A stretch of 5,410 nt of DNA from the NCBI GenBank assembly GCA_900547015.1, contig URFD01000106.1, positions 1-5,410 of the forward strand. The letters are read 5' to 3'. A program made the position numbers and the translations under genes. Within the stretch, counting starts at the first letter, position 1, and the number at the start of each line of letters is the position of its first letter. The notes below the pieces were generated by a model. That model searched no databases, was not told the DNA's origin, and saw nothing but the letters and a program-made list of their open reading frames with translations. Shown here piece after piece: positions 1 to 5,387 of the stretch. The stretch comes from an uncultured Oscillospiraceae bacterium. Lineage in GTDB: Bacteria > Bacillota > Clostridia > Oscillospirales > Ruminococcaceae.

Positions 1-72
1 TTCAATATAAAAATAGAGAAAATGCACGATAGACCTGTAGAATAAAAGGGGAAGCTCCTGTACAAAGTAAAC

Positions 73-102
73 AAAAAGCCGGAGAAAAACTCCGGCTTTT
101 TT
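73..102. terminator. Bidirectional intrinsic terminator at the niaR 3' end
   Basis: An 8-bp perfect stem, AGCCGGAG (77-84) with CTCCGGCT (90-97), closes an AAAAA loop. It is followed by T(97-102) on the plus strand and preceded by A(73-77), which reads as a T run on the minus strand. It can therefore end niaR transcription coming from the right and also transcription entering from the left of the window. It lies about 47 bp beyond the niaR stop codon. Confidence 0.85.
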
Positions 103-112
103 ACGTTCCTCT

Positions 113-132
113 GGGGAAAGAACCCCTTTTTT
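113..132 (+). terminator. Second, short plus-strand terminator
   Basis: GGGG (113-116) pairs with CCCC (123-126) around an AAAGAA loop and is followed directly by six T (127-132). The T run exists only in plus-strand orientation, so it would act as a back-up to the hairpin at 77-97 for a plus-strand transcript arriving from left of the window. The stem is only 4 bp, so its strength is uncertain. Confidence 0.45.
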
Positions 133-148
133 GCAATGTTTGGACAGC

Positions 149-676
149 TTATCCTTCATCATTTTGCTCAAAAAGCAGACCGTGTTCTCCGAGCTGAGCC
201 AGCACCCGCGCAAAGTCCTCCTCGTGGGAATACTGGATGGTGTGCAGATGGACGCCGTTGGTTAAAGCGCACAGCGGCGGCGCATTGGAGGTGTGCAGTT
301 TGTGGATAAACTGATCCACATCATAGCGGGAAAACAGCTGGAGCTGGCCGGAGATCTGCCCGTAGACCGGGTGCTCCACCGTGACATCCAAAACGGCGCA
401 GCCGTTGTCCACCACGATATACAGCTCCTGTGCCATCATCTCGTCGTGGTGGCAGCAGGCGATGGTTTTGCGGAAAAAGTTTTGTTCGTGCCGCAGCAGG
501 ACATAGCCTCGCGGTGTGGCGGAAATCTCCTCCCCTGATGCGCGCAGCAGGGCGATGTCTCCCACGATGATTTGTCGGCTGACACCGCACTCCTTGGCGA
601 TGGTGCTGGCACTTAATGGCTGGTTTGTCTGGGTCAGCATCGACAGGATGATTTCCCTTCTTTGGGTTGCATTCAT
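149..676 (-). CDS. niaR: NiaR-type transcriptional repressor (HTH plus 3H domain)
   Basis: Predicted 175-residue niacin-responsive repressor of NAD-precursor uptake or synthesis genes. Residues 1-60 form a winged helix-turn-helix of the HTH_11/BirA type, with the recognition part around GVSRQIIVGDIALLR (31-45) and a wing near TPRGYVL. Residues 70-172 form the 3H domain, named for its conserved histidines. From memory, the metal-binding residues in Thermotoga TM1602 are His79, Glu87, His146 and His148; here His76, Glu84, His143 and His145 have exactly that spacing. The length is normal for the family. I chose the ATG at 674-676 because GAGGAG (685-690) lies 8 nt upstream. An in-frame GTG at 728-730 would add 18 residues with no well-placed ribosome binding site and no family resemblance. 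It is divergent from niaX, the expected target, which supports the assignment. A different 3H-domain ligand cannot be excluded. Confidence 0.9.
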   Translation of the reverse strand: MNATQRREIILSMLTQTNQPLSASTIAKECGVSRQIIVGDIALLRASGEEISATPRGYVLLRHEQNFFRKTIACCHHDEMMAQELYIVVDNGCAVLDVTVEHPVYGQISGQLQLFSRYDVDQFIHKLHTSNAPPLCALTNGVHLHTIQYSHEEDFARVLAQLGEHGLLFEQNDEG

Positions 677-684
677 CCGGGCGT

Positions 685-690
685 CTCCTC
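685..690 (-). promoter_or_regulatory. Ribosome binding site that fixes the niaR start
   Basis: On the minus strand GAGGAG sits 8 nt before the ATG at 674-676. An earlier AGGAGG-like stretch near 753-759 has no start codon within reach, and the in-frame GTG at 728-730 is more than 20 nt away from it. The ATG at 676 is therefore the better start. Confidence 0.7.
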
Positions 691-759
691 TCTGGCGGCA
701 TTGTCTTTGAAAAAACCCCAACCGGGACACCCGCCTGAAAGCCCCGGACCTTTCCTCCT

Positions 760-788
760 ATGATAGCACACCCAATCCGGATAAGCAA
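760..788 (-). promoter_or_regulatory. niaR promoter
   Basis: Reading the minus strand, TTGCTT (788-783) and TATCAT (765-760) are separated by 17 bp, and a TG lies one base upstream of the -10 box as in extended -10 promoters. The start point is predicted near 753, giving a leader of about 77 nt. No dyad as clear as the one at niaX overlaps this promoter, so autoregulation of niaR is not evident. Confidence 0.6.
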
Positions 789-861
789 ACCCCGAATCGC
801 CTGACGGACAAAGAGCCGCAAAAGAAGCCTTGTCAGATTCCACAAAAAATTGAGAAAATCC

Positions 862-889
862 TTGACAAGCTCAAAACCAATGCTATAAT
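862..889 (+). promoter_or_regulatory. niaX promoter, near-consensus sigma-A type
   Basis: TTGACA (862-867) matches the -35 consensus exactly and TATAAT (884-889) matches the -10 consensus exactly. The spacer is 16 bp and ends in TGC, giving an extended -10 element. The start point is predicted near 896, followed by a leader of about 65 nt. A promoter this strong in front of a vitamin transporter implies control by a repressor; a dyad lies immediately downstream. Confidence 0.85.
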
Positions 890-899
890 AGGTGAAGAT

Positions 900-915
900 A
901 GGTGTCAAGACATCT
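900..915. promoter_or_regulatory. Probable NiaR operator in front of niaX
   Basis: The 16-bp sequence AGGTGTCAAGACATCT is a near-palindrome with a TGTC-AA-GACA core and outer AG/CT. Six of the seven flanking pairs match around the central AA, with one mismatch (G902/T913). It starts about 4 bp after the predicted transcription start, where a bound repressor would block RNA polymerase. A second dyad, CCTG-A-CAGG (917-925), follows at once. TGTC/GACA elements fit my recollection of Firmicutes NiaR sites, but I cannot check the published matrix. Confidence 0.55.
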
Positions 916-961
916 GCCTGACAGGATGTAATTGCGGTTATATTTGAGGAGGATTATTATT

Positions 962-1531
962 ATGAGAGCAAAAACCAACACCTTTACCCTGGCAATGACT
1001 GGTATGCTGATTGCCATCGGCATCATCATCCCAACCTTTTCGCCCATCAAGGTCATCATCGAGCCGGCATCCTTTACCTTGGCAAGCCATGTTGCTATTT
1101 TTATTGCAATGTTCATCTCCCCACAGGTGGCAGTTGCAGTATCTCTGGGCACCACACTGGGCTTCTTCCTGGGCGGCTTCCCGCTGACCGTTGTTTTGCG
1201 TGCGCTGACCCATGTGATTTTCTCGCTGGTCGGTGCGCTCTACCTGAAAAAGACCAACTACACCTGCATCCATTCGGTCAAGGATTCTCTGCCGTTCTCT
1301 CTGGTAATCGGCATCATCCATGCAGTCTGCGAGGTGCTGGTTGTCCTGCCGTTCTACATTAACGGTTCCATGCCGGCGGCAAACTATGAAAAAGGCTTCT
1401 TCGTTTCCATCTTCCTGCTGGTCGGCATCGGCTCGGTCATCCACAGCATGATCGACTTTGCCATCTCGGTTTGGCTGTTTAAGCCGATTCAGAAGGTGAT
1501 GGGCGGAAAACGCGAAGAGCTTCACGCCTAA
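962..1531 (+). CDS. niaX: ECF transporter S-component, niacin family (NiaX-like)
   Basis: A 189-residue integral membrane protein predicted to bind niacin and to work with a shared EcfA-EcfA'-EcfT energising module, which is not encoded here. It is mostly hydrophobic with about six likely membrane segments (roughly 9-26, 40-54, 55-72, 76-95, 110-132 and 146-172). Loops with charge follow the positive-inside trend, for example KK at 96-97 and KRE near the C terminus. The N-terminal helix has small residues at Ala11, Gly14 and Ala18, in line with the small-xxx-small contact surface used by S-components to dock EcfT. The ATG at 962 is chosen because GAGGAGG (946-952) lies 9 nt upstream; the longer TTG frame from 932 would overlap this site. 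Substrate is inferred mainly from overall resemblance and divergence from niaR. A related S-component for another vitamin is the main alternative. Confidence 0.82.
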   Translation: MRAKTNTFTLAMTGMLIAIGIIIPTFSPIKVIIEPASFTLASHVAIFIAMFISPQVAVAVSLGTTLGFFLGGFPLTVVLRALTHVIFSLVGALYLKKTNYTCIHSVKDSLPFSLVIGIIHAVCEVLVVLPFYINGSMPAANYEKGFFVSIFLLVGIGSVIHSMIDFAISVWLFKPIQKVMGGKREELHA

Positions 1532-1549
1532 GATTGTATTGAAGCAGAT

Positions 1550-1598
1550 AAAAAGTCTGGCAGCCATTCCCCGTCGGGGAATGGCTGCCAGACTTTTT
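1550..1598. terminator. Long bidirectional terminator between niaX and mrp
   Basis: A perfect 23-bp stem runs from A1550-C1572 to G1576-T1598 with a GTC loop. The outer five pairs are A-T and give T runs on both strands (plus strand 1594-1600; minus strand from A1550-1554). It lies 18 bp after the niaX stop and 27 bp after the mrp stop, so it serves both convergent genes. The stem is much longer than needed for termination. Confidence 0.95.
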
Positions 1599-1625
1599 TT
1601 AGGAAGAGGACAAAGCCGCTCGGGC

Positions 1626-2477
1626 TTATTCCTCAAATTTGCGGTTTTCCAATTCGGTCAGACTGGATACAGCGTCGCTGAGGTATTCAACCGGCATCTG
1701 TTCAATCTTGCCCTGGTCACACAGCTCTGCGAGTCTTGGGTCGATTGGCATTCTGCCCAAAACCTTCAGTCCGGTTTCGGCAGCAATCTCTTCCAGCTTG
1801 CTCTTGCCGAAGATGTCAATCTGTTTGCCGCAGTCCGGGCATACCAGATAGCTCATGTTTTCCACGATACCGACAACCGGTACATTCATCAGCTTAGCCA
1901 TCTTGCAGGCCTTCTTCACGATCATCGAAACCAGATCCTGTGGGGAGGTTACGATTACAATGCCGTCAACCGGAATCGACTGGAATACGGTCAGCGGAAC
2001 ATCGCCGGTGCCGGGTGGCATATCGATGAACATATAGTCCACCTCGCCCCAAACAACATCGCTCCAGAACTGTTTGACAGTGCCAGCGATGACCGGGCCT
2101 CTCCAAACGACAGGGTCGTCGGTGTGCTCCAACAGAAGGTTGACCGACATTACCTCGATGCCGGTGCTGGTCAGGCGTGGGTCAATGCCCAGCTCAGAGC
2201 CCTGAGCGCGGCCGTTAACACCGAACATCTTCGGGATGGAAGGACCGGTGATATCTGCGTCCAGAATAGCGGTGGTAAAGCCTCTGCGCTGCATCATAAC
2301 AGCCAGCGAGGAGGTCACCATCGATTTGCCGACGCCGCCCTTTCCGCTGACGACGCCAATGACTTTTTTGATATGGCTCAGGCGGTTCGCCGGTTCAAGC
2401 AGGCTCTGCGGTTTGGAGCAGGCGCCTTTGCTTGCACAGGAAGAACAGTTGCCCGAGCAGCCGGATGACTGAGACAT
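1626..2477 (-). CDS. mrp: Mrp/NBP35-family Fe-S cluster carrier ATPase (ApbC-like)
   Basis: A 283-residue cytoplasmic P-loop ATPase predicted to hold and transfer Fe-S clusters to apoproteins as a dimer. The deviant Walker A motif GKGGVGKS is at 45-52, with the second Lys-type signature of the MinD/Mrp group. LDADITGPSIPKMFG (72-86) and the IDMPPGTGD block (151-159) are Mrp hallmarks. CPDC (Cys213, Cys216) is the CxxC pair that bridges the cluster between subunits. Before the ATPase domain, Cys7, Cys11, Cys14 and Cys20 form a C-x3-C-x2-C-x5-C motif; its last three cysteines match the N-terminal cluster motif of NBP35-type proteins. There is no DUF59 domain, so it is the short form. AGGAG (complement of 2488-2492) is 10 nt before the ATG. 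It is monocistronic, convergent with niaX and divergent from ansA. The family is certain; client proteins are unknown. Confidence 0.93.
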   Translation of the reverse strand: MSQSSGCSGNCSSCASKGACSKPQSLLEPANRLSHIKKVIGVVSGKGGVGKSMVTSSLAVMMQRRGFTTAILDADITGPSIPKMFGVNGRAQGSELGIDPRLTSTGIEVMSVNLLLEHTDDPVVWRGPVIAGTVKQFWSDVVWGEVDYMFIDMPPGTGDVPLTVFQSIPVDGIVIVTSPQDLVSMIVKKACKMAKLMNVPVVGIVENMSYLVCPDCGKQIDIFGKSKLEEIAAETGLKVLGRMPIDPRLAELCDQGKIEQMPVEYLSDAVSSLTELENRKFEE

Positions 2478-2483
2478 AGTGCT

Positions 2484-2549
2484 TCATCTCCTAAAAGAAT
2501 TTACGGCTTCCAAGGGCAGCCGTCCATGAGGATCATAGAATCCATACAT
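2484..2549 (-). CDS. Possible 21-codon leader reading frame before mrp
   Basis: A minus-strand frame starts at ATG 2549-2547, reads MYGFYDPHGRLPLEAVNSFRR and stops at TGA 2486-2484, six bases before the mrp ATG. AGAGG (complement of 2560-2564) precedes it by 10 nt. The mrp ribosome binding site lies inside its last codons, so translation of the two could be coupled. Against it, the spacer between AGAGG and ATG is also the best -10 box for mrp, and initiation there would leave this ATG essentially leaderless. I do not recognise the peptide. It may be chance. Confidence 0.2.
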   Translation of the reverse strand: MYGFYDPHGRLPLEAVNSFRR

Positions 2550-2553
2550 TATT

Positions 2554-2582
2554 ATTATACCTCTTTTTGAAAGGAATCGCAA
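2554..2582 (-). promoter_or_regulatory. mrp promoter
   Basis: On the minus strand TTGCGA (2582-2577) and a perfect TATAAT (2559-2554) are separated by 17 bp. The predicted start near 2547 gives a leader of about 70 nt. The leader holds a 6-bp hairpin, ACGGCT (2503-2508) with AGCCGT (2518-2523) and a 9-nt loop. It diverges from the ansA promoter, whose -35 box begins 43 bp away. Confidence 0.65.
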
Positions 2583-2625
2583 GGCGCGCCGGATTTTTTG
2601 TATCGGCCTTCGCACAAAAAGGGGC

Positions 2626-2654
2626 TTGTCGGGATTGGGAAAAATGCCTATAAT
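2626..2654 (+). promoter_or_regulatory. Promoter of the ansA-tetR-radical SAM operon
   Basis: TTGTCG (2626-2631, four of six consensus bases) and a perfect TATAAT (2649-2654) are separated by 17 bp. The start is predicted near 2661, leaving a leader of about 70 nt before ansA. No other good promoter is seen in the short gaps before the next two genes, so this is probably the operon promoter. Confidence 0.6.
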
Positions 2655-2663
2655 GGAAGAAAA

Positions 2664-2692
2664 GGAAGCCCCCTTCGGTTTTGCGGGCCTCC
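2664..2692. promoter_or_regulatory. Interrupted inverted repeat at the start of the ansA leader
   Basis: GGAAGCCC (2664-2671) and GGGCCTCC (2685-2692) pair at seven of eight positions around a 13-bp centre. The element begins about 3 bp after the predicted transcription start. It could be an operator for the TetR-family protein encoded in the operon, or a 5' hairpin in the mRNA. The overlapping inverted pair GGGGCTT (2621-2627) and AAGCCCC (2666-2672) flanks the promoter. Either could be chance in GC-rich sequence. Confidence 0.25.
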
Positions 2693-2731
2693 GACACCCA
2701 AAGACATCAAGAGAAAGGAAGCATTTCAGAT

Positions 2732-3733
2732 ATGAAACATATCCTCCTGATTGCCACAGGCGGCACCATCGCATCCGGCAATTCCGAAAACGGACTGACC
2801 CCTCAGATTTCCTCGGAGGAGCTGCTGGACTATGTCCCGGCTGCCCGGGAATTCTGCACCATCGATGCCGTGCAGATTCTCAATATCGACAGCACCAACA
2901 TCCAGCCGGAGCATTGGCTGCTGATGGCACGCACCGTTCAGGACAACTATGAGAAATATGATGGCTTTGTCATCTGCCACGGAACCGACACCATGGCATA
3001 CACCTCCTCTGCGCTGTCCTATCTGATTCAAAATTCGCCCAAGCCAATCATCATCACCGGCGCCCAGAAGCCGATTTCAATGGAAATCACCGATGCCAAG
3101 ACCAACCTCCTCGACTCCCTGCGCTTTGCCGCCTGTCCGGATGCCCACGGGGTCAGCATCGTCTTTAACGGCAAGGTGATTGCCGGCACCCGTGCCAAGA
3201 AGGTACAGTCCAAGAGCTTCAACGCGTTCGAGAGCATCAACTTCCCGGTGCTTGCCACCATCCGCAACAACAAAATCGTCCACTATGTTCGGGAGAGCTG
3301 CCCATGCTCCTATCCGGCATTTTATATCGACATCAATCCAAAGGTCTTTTTGCTCAAGCTCATCCCCGGCATGGACCCCAGCCTGCTGCCGTGGATTGGG
3401 GAGCATTATGATGCGGTCATCATCGAGAGCTACGGCGTCGGCGGCATCCCAAGCGATGCTCATCGGGATTTCCTCAAAGAGGTGGACAAGCTGATTGCCG
3501 GCGGCAAGATTGTGGTCATGACCACACAGGTGATGTATGAGGGCAGCGATATGGCAGTCTACGAGGTTGGCCATGTTGCCAAGGAGCGCTACGGCCTGAT
3601 TGAATCCTACGACATGACGCTGGAGGCAACGGTCACCAAGCTAATGTGGATTATGGCACAGACCAGAGACCCGCAGAAGATTAAGGCGATTTTCTATACC
3701 ACCATCAATCACGACATCCTGCTTGCAGACTAG
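2732..3733 (+). CDS. ansA: Type I (cytoplasmic) L-asparaginase
   Basis: A 333-residue enzyme predicted to hydrolyse L-asparagine to L-aspartate and ammonia. The first signature TGGTIAS is at 9-15, with Thr12 as the likely nucleophile. The second signature CHGTDTMAYT (82-91) supplies Thr85 and Asp86, and Lys157 in TRAKKVQSKSF aligns with the catalytic lysine of E. coli asparaginase I. The glutamate-containing ESYGVGG block near 232 is typical of the C-terminal domain. There is no signal peptide, so it acts in the cytoplasm. ATG 2732 is chosen because the protein then starts directly with the first beta strand (MKHILLIATGGT) and AAAGGAAG (2714-2721) lies 10 nt upstream; the longer TTG frame has no support. 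It is first in a three-gene operon. Family members can also use glutamine or belong to archaeal GatD, but the size and lack of an N-terminal extension favour asparaginase. Confidence 0.9.
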   Translation: MKHILLIATGGTIASGNSENGLTPQISSEELLDYVPAAREFCTIDAVQILNIDSTNIQPEHWLLMARTVQDNYEKYDGFVICHGTDTMAYTSSALSYLIQNSPKPIIITGAQKPISMEITDAKTNLLDSLRFAACPDAHGVSIVFNGKVIAGTRAKKVQSKSFNAFESINFPVLATIRNNKIVHYVRESCPCSYPAFYIDINPKVFLLKLIPGMDPSLLPWIGEHYDAVIIESYGVGGIPSDAHRDFLKEVDKLIAGGKIVVMTTQVMYEGSDMAVYEVGHVAKERYGLIESYDMTLEATVTKLMWIMAQTRDPQKIKAIFYTTINHDILLAD

Positions 3734-3767
3734 TTGAGACAGGGCTTTCGGAAGGAGAATCGAAACG

Positions 3768-4355
3768 ATGGGCAATGTCCAACAGCAAAAGGAGGAGAAA
3801 AAGCTCCACCTGATGCAGGCGGCAGAAACGATGTTTTTGCAGAAGGGTTTTGCAGGCACCAGCATCGACGACATCGTCAGAACAGCAGGGGTCGCAAAGG
3901 GAACCTTCTACCTGTATTTTCAGGACAAGGCTGAGATTTGGGATGCGGTGGTGGTCCAAATCAGCCTTCGGGTGCTGGCACAGGCCAAGCTTGCGATGGA
4001 AAGCAGCGGGCTGGCGGATACCGTGGAGCGCATCCTGTTTGTGGCAGACGAAATCATCGAATATTTTCGCTGCCATACCGAGGTTCTGCGGATGATTCGG
4101 CGGGATTTTTCCTGGCCTTTGGTCTTGAAAAAGATGGAGGAGGCACAGGATAACACCCTGATGCAGATGCTGGACCAGTGCTTTTGCAGTCCCTACCTGA
4201 GCCGATATTCGCTGGAAGAGGCATATCGCCTGATGTTTATGATTGTCGAGATGGTCGGCTCAATCAGCTACACCTCGATCATTCTCGAGCAGCCTGCGCC
4301 GATTGACCAGATGAAGCCGCTGCTCTTCCGGGCAATTCGCAGGATTTTGGCATAG
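3768..4355 (+). CDS. TetR/AcrR-family transcriptional regulator
   Basis: A 195-residue DNA-binding repressor, probably dimeric. The N-terminal TetR HTH spans about 12-58: KLHLMQAAETMFLQKGF leads into TSIDDIVRTAGVAKGTFYLYF (31-51), the characteristic helix 2-helix 3 block with the YxYF end and a following DKAEI. The rest (about 60-195) is an all-helical ligand-binding domain that does not identify an inducer. AAGGAG (3752-3757) is 10 nt before the ATG. It lies 34 bp after ansA and 21 bp before the radical SAM gene, so it is cotranscribed with them and probably controls the operon and itself. An operator is only suggested, near 2664-2692. Family certain, ligand and targets unknown. Confidence 0.93.
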   Translation: MGNVQQQKEEKKLHLMQAAETMFLQKGFAGTSIDDIVRTAGVAKGTFYLYFQDKAEIWDAVVVQISLRVLAQAKLAMESSGLADTVERILFVADEIIEYFRCHTEVLRMIRRDFSWPLVLKKMEEAQDNTLMQMLDQCFCSPYLSRYSLEEAYRLMFMIVEMVGSISYTSIILEQPAPIDQMKPLLFRAIRRILA

Positions 4356-4376
4356 AAAAAACGGGAGGAAACAAGA

Positions 4377-5279
4377 ATGGAAGAACAAACAGGCTGCCGC
4401 CTCTGTCCGCGCCGCTGTGGTGCGAACCGGGAAATCGGCGTGGGACGCTGCGGAGTCGGCAGCACCGTGAAGCTGGCGCGCGCCGCCCTGCACTTTTGGG
4501 AGGAGCCGTGCATCAGCGGAGAGGAAGGCTCGGGTACCGTGTTCTTTTCGGGCTGTCCGCTGGGATGCGTTTTCTGCCAGAACTACCAGCTCAGCGCAGG
4601 TCACTTCGGCAAAGAGGTGAGCTTGGAGCGGCTGGGCGAGATTTTTCTGGAGCTTCAGGCACAGGGAGCAAACAACATCAATCTGGTGACGGGCGGCCAT
4701 TATATCCCACAGATTGTCCGCGCGCTGGACCAGGTGAAGGCAAAGCTCAACATTCCGGTGGTCTACAACAGCTCCGGATACGAGACGGTGGAGGCGCTGC
4801 GGCAGCTCAAAGGCTATGTCGATGTCTATCTGCCCGACCTGAAATTTGTTTCTTCCCAGCGCAGCCAGCGCTATTGCGCCGCACCGGATTATTTCGAGGT
4901 TGCCTCCCAAGCAATTTTAGAAATGTTTTCTCAGGTGGGGTCGGCACAGTTTGACCAAAGAGGCATCCTGCAACGCGGGATGATTGTCCGCCACATGGTC
5001 ATGCCCAACGGCGTGGAGGACAGCATGGATGCGTTGACTTGGATTGCGGAGCATCTGCCGCTCGATGAGATTCTGGTCAGCATCATGAGCCAGTACACCC
5101 CCTTCTACCGCAGTGGGGAATTTCCGGAAATCAACCGCCGCCTGACGCAGGAGGAGTATGACCGGGTGCTGGACTGGATGGACTGCATGGGAATCGAGGA
5201 CGGCTTCGTTCAGGAATTAAGCTCTGCCAAAGAGGAATACACCCCTGATTTCTCCCTTCAGGGAGTGGACAGGGCATAA
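4377..5279 (+). CDS. PflX-like radical SAM protein of unknown substrate
   Basis: A 300-residue protein of the COG1313 group, related to pyruvate formate-lyase activating enzymes. Cys60, Cys64 and Cys67 in SGCPLGCVFCQNYQLS form the CxxxCxxC site that holds the SAM-cleaving [4Fe-4S] cluster. Ahead of it, Cys7, Cys10, Cys14 and Cys25 (CRLCPRRC and GVGRCG) form the second cysteine set typical of this group and could bind another metal centre. NLVTGGHYIPQI (102-113), YNSSGYE (130-136) and VYLPDLKF (150-157) are family blocks along the barrel strands. Length is normal. GGGAGG (4363-4368) is 8 nt before the ATG. Despite the family name, a role in activating pyruvate formate-lyase is not established and no glycyl-radical enzyme gene is nearby. 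It is the last gene of the operon with asparaginase and TetR. Family is sure, function is not. Confidence 0.9.
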   Translation: MEEQTGCRLCPRRCGANREIGVGRCGVGSTVKLARAALHFWEEPCISGEEGSGTVFFSGCPLGCVFCQNYQLSAGHFGKEVSLERLGEIFLELQAQGANNINLVTGGHYIPQIVRALDQVKAKLNIPVVYNSSGYETVEALRQLKGYVDVYLPDLKFVSSQRSQRYCAAPDYFEVASQAILEMFSQVGSAQFDQRGILQRGMIVRHMVMPNGVEDSMDALTWIAEHLPLDEILVSIMSQYTPFYRSGEFPEINRRLTQEEYDRVLDWMDCMGIEDGFVQELSSAKEEYTPDFSLQGVDRA

Positions 5280-5308
5280 AAAAAGGACCGCAACAGCGGT
5301 CCTTTTTT
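5279..5308 (+). terminator. Terminator of the ansA-tetR-radical SAM operon
   Basis: GGACCGC (5285-5291) pairs with GCGGTCC (5296-5302) around an AACA loop, extended by A-T pairs to 5279 and 5308 and ending in six T. The upstream A run includes the last base of the radical SAM stop codon. The A run also gives a T run on the minus strand, so it may work in both directions and stop a convergent transcript from the right. Confidence 0.9.
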
Positions 5309-5387
5309 GCAAATCAAATGGATGTTCCGGTTCGGATGATTCAGGCGGCAAACCTGACACTGCCAAATCAGGATGATTTTAGGGTAC

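Noticed and set aside
1..45. C-terminal end of a plus-strand gene (frame open from base 1 to TAA at 43-45)
   Set aside because: Fourteen codons cannot be told from chance, so it is noted only as context for the terminators.
677..730. N-terminal extension of niaR from a GTG at 728-730
   Set aside because: It lacks a well-spaced ribosome binding site, whereas the ATG at 676 has GAGGAG 8 nt upstream, and the extra residues do not resemble the family.
716..759. Possible attenuator in the niaR leader: GC-rich stretch followed by a T run on the minus strand
   Set aside because: The best stem (CCGGG with CCCGG) is only 5 bp with a 16-nt loop and is separated from the T run by unpaired bases; no riboswitch fold is recognisable.
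938..1636. Long minus-strand frame opposite niaX
   Set aside because: It is an antisense shadow of niaX running through the terminator hairpin, rich in improbable residue runs and without a ribosome binding site.
1539..2468. Long plus-strand frame opposite mrp (309 codons)
   Set aside because: It is antisense to a clear Mrp gene, starts inside the terminator stem and matches no family I recognise.
2484..2774. Full 96-codon minus-strand frame upstream of mrp
   Set aside because: Its upstream part covers both divergent promoters and the start of ansA; only the last 21 codons with their own AGAGG deserve mention.
3077..3574. Minus-strand frame inside ansA
   Set aside because: Shadow of the asparaginase gene with no start signal or recognisable domain.
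5309..5387. Small gene, repeat array or attachment site after the last operon
   Set aside because: No frame with a start signal exists; the GGATGATT octamer pair and the short TCAGG/CCTGA pairings are within chance.
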